Assembly (NCBI RefSeq): GCF_002127965.1
Contig: NZ_CP018787.1
Coordinates: 1,612,001 to 1,676,000, forward strand
Source: Oxalobacter formigenes
GTDB taxonomy: Bacteria; Pseudomonadota; Gammaproteobacteria; Burkholderiales; Burkholderiaceae_D
Direction of reading: 5' to 3'
Length of the DNA stretch: 64,000 nt
Positions 54,046 through 62,902 of the stretch are shown one piece after another; position 1 is the first letter of the stretch, and each line of letters starts with the position of its first letter. The translations under genes were made by a program, and so were the position numbers. Below the pieces are notes generated by a model. That model did not search any database. It was not told the origin of the DNA and saw nothing but the letters and a program-made list of their open reading frames with translations.

Positions 54046-54633
54046 TCATTTCCAGTCCTGCAACCGCTTCTTCGCTTTCTCATTACCCTGCGCTGCCGCC
54101 TTTTCATACCACTCTTTAGCCAGCACACGGTCTTTGGCGACGCCGATACCCTTTTCATAATAACGGCCCAGCATATACTGCGCCACAGGAAAACCGGCAA
54201 CCGCCGCCCGTTCATACCAGGAAAAAGACAGCGTCTCATCCTTATTCACCCCCCTGCCCGCCGCATACATCCAGCCCAGACCCGCCTGCGCCCTCGGCAA
54301 ACCACCTTCCGCCGCCATACGGAGCCAGCGGATTGCCTCATCATCGTTCTGCTCAAGGCCATCCCCGTTCAAGTAACGGCGGCTCAACTCAAACTGGGCG
54401 GACACATCACCCGAATCCGCATTGCTCTTCAAATCCATCAGATCGCGCAACACATCCTCATCCCCGGATGCCACATTTTTCGAAAGCTGCCCGTTTGAAG
54501 CCACCGCTTTCTTTTCCGGGTCCGCCGCCATCGCACCGGCAGCCAATGCCAGCTGGCAAAACACCAGAAACAGAAAAGTCCCCATCCATCCGGAAAACGG
54601 ACGGGACTGCCCGGAAAAACCTGTATGAACCAT
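54046..54633 (-). CDS. Secreted Sel1-repeat protein
   Basis: 195 residues from MVHTGFSGQSRPF after GAAAGGATTTGAAC. The signal (FLFLVFCQLALAAGAMAADP) is followed by an acidic stretch and three Sel1 repeats (AQFELSRRYLNGDGLEQNDD, AQAGLGWMYAAGRGVNKDET, AQYMLGRYYEKGIGVAKDRV). Ends in a basic helix (AKKRLQDWK). Last of the Sel1 cluster. Confidence 0.87.
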   Translation of the reverse strand: MVHTGFSGQSRPFSGWMGTFLFLVFCQLALAAGAMAADPEKKAVASNGQLSKNVASGDEDVLRDLMDLKSNADSGDVSAQFELSRRYLNGDGLEQNDDEAIRWLRMAAEGGLPRAQAGLGWMYAAGRGVNKDETLSFSWYERAAVAGFPVAQYMLGRYYEKGIGVAKDRVLAKEWYEKAAAQGNEKAKKRLQDWK

Positions 54634-55149
54634 GTTCAAATCCTTTCACGGAAAACACTGTTTCCGCCGCAAAAAAACAGCCGGAAACGGGCAAAACGCG
54701 AAACAGTTGTCAAACTGACATCCAGTCAATACAGATGAGTGTACGACACTCTTCACACAAGAACCACCGAACCGGAAAAAGTGATGCCTTAAAAAGACAA
54801 AAAGGAAAGAAAAAGACAGGGAAAACAAAAAAACCTTAAAAAACAGCCCCTTCCGGATCACGAAACCGACAGGAAAACCTTTTGGCCATCTCTGAACGAA
54901 TTCAGGCGACAGTCAAAGTCACCTGAATATCCCGTAAAAGCCCGTCACGTCATCACACGCGGGCAAACAGGAAACAGAACAAACCGGACCGTCAGCTCCG
55001 TGCATTCCGATAAACATCGGCTCTCCCGTGAGTGCCAAAACGAAGAATCAGAAAAAGGGATCATGCGTGTGCATGGATAAAAGAGCATCCCCTCATACTA
55101 ACAAAATGAAAAAAAGTCCAGACAGCTGTCTTGTCAGCACAGGTGAGAA
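54634..55149. other. Intergenic region
   Basis: About 515 bp without a supportable gene. Contains A-rich DNA upstream of the Sel1 gene and a GACAGCTGTC palindrome near 55117, which may end the RCC1 transcript. Confidence 0.45.
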
Positions 55150-56256
55150 TCAGGGCTTCGTAAAATGCACCTGAACAGGCGTTGCGCTACCGATGTTCGT
55201 GCCATTGCCCAGCTGTCCCAAATCGTTTTCACCCCACGTCCAGACCGTACCGTCCTTTTTCAGCGCGATGGAGTGCGATTGCCCCCCTGCGATTTCAACG
55301 ACGCCATCCATGACCTTGCCCAGCCCTGTCGGAACGGTCTCAAAAGGAGCCCTGGCTGCCACGCCGTAACCCGACGCCCAGACGGAGCCGTCTTTTTTCA
55401 GGTACAGTTCATGGAACTGGCCGAGGGCAATGGCCTTGACGTTATCGATGGTGTCCAGTTTTGTCGGAACGAGATGAAGCGGATCAAGACAGCCTTCCCG
55501 CCGGATATTATATTCACCCGAGTACCAGACCGTCCCGTCATCGGCCAGAAGGTAAGTTTCTCCCCATCGGGTGGCGATCTGGACGACTTTGTGGTTTCCC
55601 AATGGTTTCACATCGACCCTGACGGGTTTGACGCTTTCTTCCGTATCGCCGGTACCCAAAGCGCCGCACTGGTTGTCGCCCCACGCCCACAGGCTGCCGT
55701 CTTTTTTCCGGACGACGGTGTGATATCCAGTAGAACTCACCTCTTCAACGTTGTCCATCACTTTGTGGGGAGTTGTCCAGTCCTTTTTGCCCTTGTCGCC
55801 CCGCTGTATGCTTGCATTTCCCCATACCCAGAGCGTACCATCCAGCCTCAGGGCGAAGATGGTTCCGTCACCGGATACGTCTTTAACCTGCTCCATGACT
55901 TTGCGGGGAGTATTGAGAAATCCGTCGTTTGTTTCAAGGATGATGCCCATTTGACCATAACTGGTATCACCCCAGCCCCAAAGTGAGCCATCCTTTTTGA
56001 TGACGAACGATTTTTGTTCTGTACTGCCCAAGACAGACCGACTGTTCTGCATGACTATATAAGGAATGCGCCTGTTAATGTCCCGGGGCAATTTCGTATC
56101 TCCCCATGTCCATACATTTCCGTCGGGATCCAGATAAAGACTAAGGTCTGTCCCTGCAGCAACATGTTTTTCCTGAGCCAGAACATTTCCCGATGCCAAA
56201 AGACAGAACATTATGCAGAACATGAAACCGATGGATAGATGTATGGACTTGTTCAT
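55150..56256 (-). CDS. Secreted RCC1-repeat beta-propeller, partner of effector 2
   Basis: 368 residues with a signal peptide (FMFCIMFCLLASGNVLA). Seven blades: DLSLYLDPDGNVWTWGDTK, IKKDGSLWGWGDTSYGQMG, LRLDGTLWVWGNAS, RKKDGSLWAWGDNQCGALG, LADDGTVWYSGE, YLKKDGSVWASGYG and LKKDGTVWTWGENDLGQLGN. Closest in the window to the RCC1 gene at 31948. It starts 6 bp after the stop of the pesticin-like effector on the same strand, so the two are one transcript. A periplasmic inhibitor/immunity or delivery-adaptor role is proposed from coupling and from the parallel arrangement at 31.7-33.1 kb. Confidence 0.9.
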   Translation of the reverse strand: MNKSIHLSIGFMFCIMFCLLASGNVLAQEKHVAAGTDLSLYLDPDGNVWTWGDTKLPRDINRRIPYIVMQNSRSVLGSTEQKSFVIKKDGSLWGWGDTSYGQMGIILETNDGFLNTPRKVMEQVKDVSGDGTIFALRLDGTLWVWGNASIQRGDKGKKDWTTPHKVMDNVEEVSSTGYHTVVRKKDGSLWAWGDNQCGALGTGDTEESVKPVRVDVKPLGNHKVVQIATRWGETYLLADDGTVWYSGEYNIRREGCLDPLHLVPTKLDTIDNVKAIALGQFHELYLKKDGSVWASGYGVAARAPFETVPTGLGKVMDGVVEIAGGQSHSIALKKDGTVWTWGENDLGQLGNGTNIGSATPVQVHFTKP

Positions 56257-56262
56257 AAAATG

Positions 56263-58377
56263 CTATCTGCTTCCTTTTTTCAAAAATATTTCTTCTTTTC
56301 TAAACCGGTTCTTGAGCCATTCTGGCTTCGAACGATTAATTAGCCCGTGTAATTGCCGTTTCACCGTGGGCCAGTCATTATCGACCATAGCATTGTAAAC
56401 CGCTTTATTACTGTCCTTTTGATACCATCCGGGCCCCTGATGATAATGACGGGAAAAAACAATGGTTTGTTGCGTGGAATTCATCTCATGGAAAAAGGGC
56501 GCGCGCGGATTCGTTTTCCGGATCAGGGCGATTTGTTCGTCCCATCTTCCGATACAATCCTTTGCCTGTTGGGTCATGACCAGACGGTTGACCGTATTGA
56601 TTTCGTCCTGGCTCAGGACAAGCTTGTGTGTTTTCAGAAAATCATCCGCTTCCACCCGTTTTTTGCCCAGATACGGTGCGAATTTTTGAACGTACGATTC
56701 GGGAAAACCATAGTCTCTCAATGTCGCCATGCCTGCCTCCCCCGATGCCAGCTGTCCCAGATCGAAACCGCAACCGACCGTCACACCAGAATTGTTTGGC
56801 CACTTCATTTTTTGGGCCTTGTTCGTCCCGTTTTTCCTGTCTTCTGCTATCAGTCGTCTTTCTTCGTTCAGATCTTTATTGGAAATCGGGATGTTGGGTT
56901 CTGGATGCGATCCTCCTTCAAACCGGGAAACCACCGTGAAATTGATGCCAATCGCCCATCCCCGGTTAAGCCGGGTCAGGTCAGAATTGATGCTGTTGGT
57001 CATTTCAACCGGCACTTCCCTTCGCCCGGGCAGCATTTTGAACTGATTTGGGGACAGGATAGCGACCTGCATGGGCGCAAAACCGGGATTAGCCCTGTTG
57101 TCGTTCGCAAAAGCCGACCCTAATGCTCTTTTTGCTGTTTCCCCGGCAGAAGGCGCTTCCAGACTATCCGGAGAAAAATCCCCATCCTTTAAAGCACCAG
57201 CTTCCTGCTGAGTGCCTGATTGTGAGGCATCTTCATTCATCCAGCCACGCGCTGTTTCATTTCCCAAATCGGCGGCATGATCTACCGGTGCTTCTTCTTT
57301 TTCCGGATAAACCGCATCCTGAACCGGCACCGCTTCCATACCCGTCAAACCGGCCGCTTCAATCGCCCCGGCCGACAAATCCCCCTTTCCAATCAGCTCC
57401 GGCCTGAAAAACAGCAAGGGAAACAGTCCTGACGACCATGAGCCTTCATCTTTTTCCATTTCACCCGATTTCAACTCAAGCGTTTGATAGCCTGCCGGGT
57501 TCCTCAAATCCGACACCCGTGCGGACATGTCAGGCGTGTCAGGCATGTCCGATTTTCCTTGAATCGCCCGGCTTGCTTCATCGGCCAGCGGCAACGACAT
57601 GTTGTTTCCACTTTCATCCCCCTGTACCGGCAAAGGCATCGGCCGATTCAACTCAACAGGCCGTGTCCGGCTTGCCGATGGACAGACTTGTCCCGACCAA
57701 TCAACACCCTTTTCAGAAGTATCCGGCGTCCCCGGTGAAACCGGCTCTTTTGGACTGGCGTACTGTTGCGGCTCGCCCATCCTGCCCGTTCCGGAAAATG
57801 GCTGTTTCTGCAAACCACCATCCAGGCCGTCCGTGGGAACCACCGGCTTCATCTCCCCGAAAATAAGCCCCAGCGCCTGCCGCCCGAACGCCTTTGTATC
57901 CAGTGGAAAAGCTTCTTTGTTTTGTCCTTTTCCCTCTTGCTGCCCGAAAGCTGTGTCTTTTTCCTTTTGCCCGGTTTGTCCCATTTGTCCATAAGGATCG
58001 TGTGTGTCAGCAGAAAAAGGGTTCTGTCCGGTCGACGGAGCCTGAAAAGTCGGCTTTTTATCGGAGTCAAACTCATCCCCGTTTATCGGATACTTGCTGA
58101 AGAAATCCGGAGAATCCGGTTTTTCCGGGTCGATCCTGCCCGGTTCTCCCTCAACCTTCGGACTCAAACCCGCCTGTGCCTGTCTTTCCCTCTGTGCCTT
58201 TTCAGCATAATAAGAAGGCGTCCGGAAAAACGGGGTATGCGTGTCTTCAGGGTCGGGCAGTTTGTCGGTCAGGCCGAGTTTATACATATGGTAAGCCGCA
58301 ATGTTCTTGCGGTCGGGGGAATATTTCGGCAGGCCATCGTCGTCGATTTCCATGCCGAAGGGGTTGTTTGGGTTCAT
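56263..58377 (-). CDS. Modular peptidoglycan-hydrolase effector 2 (pesticin-like C-terminus)
   Basis: 704 residues after ACGAAAGGAACTTTTT, the same leader as effector 1. Residues 1-75 (MNPNNPFGMEIDDDGLPKYS) and a second block (DPYGQMGQTG, LDTKAFGRQALGLIFGE) are shared with effector 1. A long Pro/Ser/Glu-rich linker leads to a C-terminal domain from about residue 470 with VVSRFEGGSHPEPN (catalytic Glu near 485), then SGVTVGCGFDLGQ (Thr and Asp near 532-539) and FSRHYHQGPGWYQ. That order is the T4-lysozyme-like pattern of pesticin-type muramidases. There is no signal peptide. It would cut the glycan backbone of peptidoglycan. Followed 6 bp later by an RCC1 gene. Confidence 0.87.
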   Translation of the reverse strand: MNPNNPFGMEIDDDGLPKYSPDRKNIAAYHMYKLGLTDKLPDPEDTHTPFFRTPSYYAEKAQRERQAQAGLSPKVEGEPGRIDPEKPDSPDFFSKYPINGDEFDSDKKPTFQAPSTGQNPFSADTHDPYGQMGQTGQKEKDTAFGQQEGKGQNKEAFPLDTKAFGRQALGLIFGEMKPVVPTDGLDGGLQKQPFSGTGRMGEPQQYASPKEPVSPGTPDTSEKGVDWSGQVCPSASRTRPVELNRPMPLPVQGDESGNNMSLPLADEASRAIQGKSDMPDTPDMSARVSDLRNPAGYQTLELKSGEMEKDEGSWSSGLFPLLFFRPELIGKGDLSAGAIEAAGLTGMEAVPVQDAVYPEKEEAPVDHAADLGNETARGWMNEDASQSGTQQEAGALKDGDFSPDSLEAPSAGETAKRALGSAFANDNRANPGFAPMQVAILSPNQFKMLPGRREVPVEMTNSINSDLTRLNRGWAIGINFTVVSRFEGGSHPEPNIPISNKDLNEERRLIAEDRKNGTNKAQKMKWPNNSGVTVGCGFDLGQLASGEAGMATLRDYGFPESYVQKFAPYLGKKRVEADDFLKTHKLVLSQDEINTVNRLVMTQQAKDCIGRWDEQIALIRKTNPRAPFFHEMNSTQQTIVFSRHYHQGPGWYQKDSNKAVYNAMVDNDWPTVKRQLHGLINRSKPEWLKNRFRKEEIFLKKGSR

Positions 58378-58632
58378 AAAAAGTTCCTTTCGTTTAGGGG
58401 CATGTCTGCTTTTCCGAAGTCATGCCGGGTGTTGATAGAATAAATATCTGTTTTTTACGCATTCGTTTATGCCCTTTTCAGACATAAATAACGGTCTTTC
58501 CGTTTACAGGCAAAAACAGGACTCTTTTCAGCATGTGTCCATATCACCCATCCGAAATCGAAAACCTTGTGCCTGTTCGCCCAAAAAACGGGTGGCAAAT
58601 CCCTCCCTGCCATCCGTTCAGGCATAAAAAAA

Positions 58633-58652
58633 ACGGCAAATTGATTTGCCGT
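58633..58652. terminator. Terminator after the large sensor kinase
   Basis: ACGGCAAA-TTGA-TTTGCCGT flanked by A and T runs on both sides. On the minus strand it ends the kinase gene whose stop is at 58675. Confidence 0.85.
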
Positions 58653-58674
58653 TTTTTATGAAGGCGTGACAGCC

Positions 58675-61600
58675 TTACACGAGATACTCCGCCAGCGTAT
58701 CGAGTAACAGGGTCATATCGACCGGTTTGGAAAGGTGACCGTTCATGCCGCTGGCGATGGACTGGCGTGTATCCTCATCGAAAGCATTCGCCGTCATGGC
58801 GATAATCGGAACGCTCCTTGCATCCTCCCTGCCCGAGATACGGATATTCTTCGTCGCTTCCAGGCCGTCCATCACCGGCATGCGCACATCCATCAGAATA
58901 GCGTCATAGTGCCCCGCCGGATGCGACAGGAAGGCGTCAACCGCCAGCTTGCCGTTGTCCGCCGTTTCCACGACAAACCCGTGCATTTCCAGAAGCGATA
59001 TGGCAATCTCGCGGTTCATTTCATTATCTTCCACCACCAGCACCCGCTTGCCGGAAAAATCCCTTTTGTCCAGCTGGATTTTTTCAGAACGCTTTAGAGG
59101 CAGCACATCAGAAACACTGGCAAACGGCAAAGGCAAGGTAAAGTAAAACTCCGATCCTTCCCCCAAACGGCTTTTCACTTCGAGCGTCCCGCCCATCATC
59201 CTGACCAGATTGCTTGAAATCGCCAGTCCCAGACCCGTTCCGCCATACGCCATCGACGTGTTTTTCGATCCCTGCTCAAAAGAACGGAAAATCCGCCTGA
59301 TCGCTTCCGGCGCAATGCCAATACCGGTATCCGTCACCGAAAAACGGATATACGCCACCCCATCCTTTTCATCGACAAGCGTGCTTTGCGCAATAATCGA
59401 CCCACCCGGTTCGGTAAACTTGATCGCGTTGCCGATAATATTGATGAACACCTGCGAAAACCTCAGCACATCCAGATAAACCGGGCGTCCCGTCGGAAAA
59501 TGCCGTTCAAACCGCAAGTCAAGCTGCTTTAACGTCACCTGGGAACGCATCATGTCGTCAAGCGAAATCGCGACCTCTTCCAGCAAAACCGGTTCCGGAT
59601 TCAATTCCACCTTGCCGCTCTCGATACGCGACATGGCCAGCACATCATTGATCAGATTCAGCAAATACCGGTTCGACTGCTCGATCTTGACCAGACAATC
59701 CAGAACTTTCTCCCGATCATCGAGAGCAGACCGTGCAATCGTCGTCATCCCGGCAATCGCATTCATCGGCGTACGGATTTCATGCGACATCCTGGAAAGG
59801 AAATCCGTCTTCGCCTGACTGACGGCATCCGACTTGGCCTTCATGATAAAAGACGAAACGACCTGAGACACCTCCTTCAAGGTCTTTTTATGCAGGGGCG
59901 TCCAGACAAAACCGGGGGCGGCGACTTCAAAACAGAAAGCCCCTCCACAAACACCGACATCCCAGATCGCACTGCGCAGGCAGGACGCCATACCGCTGTC
60001 CGGATGAAACGCCGTCTCCGACAAACCGTCCGCGTCGTATTCATCCGGCAGGGAAGCGATCCTGCCCGGTTTCAGATAAAAAAGACCGTCCAGAGAAGAA
60101 TCCTGTTTCCGGCGCGTCCACTGATACGTATAGGAAAAACTCTGGTAATCGTGATCAATATCGACAATCGACACCCGGTCCAGCCCGAACTGCTTGCCCA
60201 GCTTGGCCAGAAACAGGTTGACCGCATCGTCCAGGCGTTTTGCCTTGCCCAGCAATTCCAGCGCCAGATCAGCCAGGTTCTCCGTCCCGGGCGAACCGAA
60301 ACTGTCGATCGTATTCAACAAATGCGAATCGGGATACAACTGCGTCAACATCACACCGAGCTCATTGGACGTATCCAGATAACAGGCCGCCCGTTTCTTG
60401 CCATTCGTTTTCACATACTGCAAGGTACTTTCCGCACAACGGTACAAGCCACTGAACTCGTTGACCACCGCCGTCACACACATCCCGATACTGACGGAAA
60501 TCTCCAGACCACTCCCGGCATTCGAAAACAGCTCCGTTACCTTTGTCGCGATCATCCCCCCGATAACGGTTGCCCCTGCCTTGTCGCAATCCCGGATAAA
60601 CAGCATGAACTCATCGCCACCGAGGCGCAACGCAATATCGTCCACCCCGATACTCGCCTCCAGAATATCCGCCACCTCACGCAAGACCATATCGGCAAAA
60701 ACACTGCCCTCTTCCTGATTGATCCTGGCAAAATCATCCATATCCAGAATCATCAGCGCACAGACCTGATCCACCGGCTTGGTATCCATAATCTGCCGGA
60801 TCATCCGCAAACCGGTTTCACGCGTGTAAAGTCCCGTCAGCGCATCCCTTGAACGGGCATAATCCAGTGCCATTTCCATTTCGTGCGACTTCGTAATATC
60901 TTCCACGATCCCGATGGCATAAGCCGGACGGTTTTTTTCATCATACTGGACAACCGACAGGGTCTGGCGTATCCAGGTTTTTCCGTCTTTAAGTCGGAAT
61001 TCACCCGTCACGGGCGACATGCCGTCATCAAGCCTTTTATAAATGTCGTAATACAGGGAAACATCCTCGCTGAAAACATTCTCGTCGGCAAAACCGCCCG
61101 GAAGATCGTCGTAGCGCTCGTTCAAGCCATACGCCTCGCACAGACGTTTCGGCAAAACGATGTAACGATCGACGGGATAATAAAAAAACTCGTTGATCGA
61201 CGTACCCGCAAGCACGAGGCGAAGCATCTCGCTCGTGCCCTTGTTCATCTGCAAAAGCGTCCTGTTTTCCTGCTCCGCTTTCTTGCGATGATCGATATCC
61301 AGATAAACACTGCGGATACAGACACTTTCCCCGTCCGTGGCCATCACTTCAGCCGTGCCGATAATCCAGCACTTCGAGCCATCGGTTCGGACAAGGCGAT
61401 ACTCGTAATTGATCTTGGCTCCCGGGTGCGTCAGCTTCGCCACCTGCGAAAAAATCATCGTCCGGTCTTCTTCGGCAACAAGGGAAACGATATTCCAGTC
61501 TTTTTTGGCCCAGAATGCCTCCGGCGTACAGCCGAAAATCCGGATCGCCTCCTGATTGGCCCTGACAAACGTGACAGTGCCATTTGCATTCAGCCAGTAT

Positions 61601-62544
61601 TCCACAATACCGCACATCACCGTCTGAAACAGGTTCTCGACAATATCCGTTTGCCGTTTTTTTTCGGCAATTTCCCGTTCAAGGCGCTCTTTGGCCTGCC
61701 TTTCCTCCGTCACATCCCTGACCACCGACATACAGACCGGACGTCCATCTGTGGACACCCCCTTCTTGCCGATATCGTTCACCCAGATATAAGAACCGTC
61801 GCTTTTTTCCATACGGTACTGGACTTCATACTCCTCGCCCCGGGAAAACGCCATCTCCACCGCCTGGCAAACCCGTTTACGGTCGTCCGGATGAATCCCG
61901 TTAATCACACGGCCGTCTATCGATTTGACAAAACCGTCATAATCGAAACCCAGATAATCCAGCATATTCTGGTTGACGTAATAAAACGGAAACCCCTCTT
62001 CCAGATAACCTGCCATCATCCCGCCCGGAATGCTGCGGCGGATAATATCGAACGACTCGTTATGGATATGGTCGGCAGAAAAAAGACGGGGAAAAGTGGC
62101 ATTGCTGTTCACATACAACTTCCCGTCGGGAACGTCATCGATCATGGAGATATGCATCGAAACAATCTTCCAGACATCGACATTTTCAGGACCATACCTG
62201 CGGCACAAAAAGACAATATGTCGTGTTGCCTGCGCCAGATTCGATGATTTTGACGAAAACAGCAATCTGGATGTGCCCGACAGTTCAACCATATCGCTGC
62301 CCACTTCCCGACACTTTTCGAACCGGGCCACCACCCCGTCATTATCCGGAACCGAATCAACCAGCGCATAAAGACCCGATGCCACCTCATCAAGTCCGCT
62401 CGCTTCATACGCTATCAATGCCTCTGTCCAGTAAATATCCTCATCCAGAAAAGACAGGGCTTTATCCACATCCCTTTTAACCAGAAGCGCCTTCAAAAAA
62501 GCGTCAATCGTCATTTCCGCAGCATGTTTTCGAGCGTTCATCAT
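58675..62544 (-). CDS. Hybrid sensor kinase with NTF2-like, PAS, GGDEF, GAF, HisKA, ATPase and receiver domains
   Basis: 1289 residues, no membrane segment, so a cytoplasmic sensor. Residues 10-150 resemble an NTF2/SnoaL-type fold (ALSFLDEDIYWTEALIAYEA). Three PAS regions follow (about 165-280, 300-420, 440-560). GGDEF near 590-740 keeps RLGGDEFMLF and the metal site ILDMDDF, so it may make c-di-GMP. A GAF-like region precedes HisKA with SRMSHEIRTPMNA near 920. ATPase N box NIIGNAIKFTEPGG; receiver near 1165-1289 with phosphoacceptor in ILMDVRMPVMDG. The start MMNARKHAAEM has only a weak ribosome-binding site. A GGDEF inside a histidine kinase is unusual. Confidence 0.9.
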   Translation of the reverse strand: MMNARKHAAEMTIDAFLKALLVKRDVDKALSFLDEDIYWTEALIAYEASGLDEVASGLYALVDSVPDNDGVVARFEKCREVGSDMVELSGTSRLLFSSKSSNLAQATRHIVFLCRRYGPENVDVWKIVSMHISMIDDVPDGKLYVNSNATFPRLFSADHIHNESFDIIRRSIPGGMMAGYLEEGFPFYYVNQNMLDYLGFDYDGFVKSIDGRVINGIHPDDRKRVCQAVEMAFSRGEEYEVQYRMEKSDGSYIWVNDIGKKGVSTDGRPVCMSVVRDVTEERQAKERLEREIAEKKRQTDIVENLFQTVMCGIVEYWLNANGTVTFVRANQEAIRIFGCTPEAFWAKKDWNIVSLVAEEDRTMIFSQVAKLTHPGAKINYEYRLVRTDGSKCWIIGTAEVMATDGESVCIRSVYLDIDHRKKAEQENRTLLQMNKGTSEMLRLVLAGTSINEFFYYPVDRYIVLPKRLCEAYGLNERYDDLPGGFADENVFSEDVSLYYDIYKRLDDGMSPVTGEFRLKDGKTWIRQTLSVVQYDEKNRPAYAIGIVEDITKSHEMEMALDYARSRDALTGLYTRETGLRMIRQIMDTKPVDQVCALMILDMDDFARINQEEGSVFADMVLREVADILEASIGVDDIALRLGGDEFMLFIRDCDKAGATVIGGMIATKVTELFSNAGSGLEISVSIGMCVTAVVNEFSGLYRCAESTLQYVKTNGKKRAACYLDTSNELGVMLTQLYPDSHLLNTIDSFGSPGTENLADLALELLGKAKRLDDAVNLFLAKLGKQFGLDRVSIVDIDHDYQSFSYTYQWTRRKQDSSLDGLFYLKPGRIASLPDEYDADGLSETAFHPDSGMASCLRSAIWDVGVCGGAFCFEVAAPGFVWTPLHKKTLKEVSQVVSSFIMKAKSDAVSQAKTDFLSRMSHEIRTPMNAIAGMTTIARSALDDREKVLDCLVKIEQSNRYLLNLINDVLAMSRIESGKVELNPEPVLLEEVAISLDDMMRSQVTLKQLDLRFERHFPTGRPVYLDVLRFSQVFINIIGNAIKFTEPGGSIIAQSTLVDEKDGVAYIRFSVTDTGIGIAPEAIRRIFRSFEQGSKNTSMAYGGTGLGLAISSNLVRMMGGTLEVKSRLGEGSEFYFTLPLPFASVSDVLPLKRSEKIQLDKRDFSGKRVLVVEDNEMNREIAISLLEMHGFVVETADNGKLAVDAFLSHPAGHYDAILMDVRMPVMDGLEATKNIRISGREDARSVPIIAMTANAFDEDTRQSIASGMNGHLSKPVDMTLLLDTLAEYLV

Positions 62545-62902
62545 CAGGGAACCTTAACAAAATATCCGGGGAAAATCACAAAAACCGGCATCGGCCAACC
62601 GGAAAAACAGCAGCAATTGTGAAATTGTGGATTCAAACGGCAGAAAAGCTTTTTCAGTCCTGTCAAAAAACCTGTTTCAAAAACAGTCTTCAACCACTTC
62701 AGACGACAGAACAAAACCGGGCACCGAAACAAATCGCCCGGTACCGTCAACAGGCGAGAAAAATAAAACCGGCAGTCTTTTTCCCATTGTAGAATATTTC
62801 CACAAGGCTATAAAACAAAAAACGGGGCCAAAGCCCCGTTCATGAAAAAATAGTCCGCAAAAAACCTGCGACAAACAAAACACCATCGTTTCCACCCATG
62901 CC
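62545..62902. other. Gap between kinase and RusA genes
   Basis: About 360 bp. Apart from the terminator at 62822-62839 (ACGGGGC-CAAA-GCCCCGT, T6 on the minus strand) it shows no gene. It presumably includes the kinase promoter. Confidence 0.6.
62822..62839 (-). terminator. Terminator after the RusA-like gene
   Basis: ACGGGGC and GCCCCGT flank a short loop; TTTTTTG follows on the minus strand. Confidence 0.85.
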
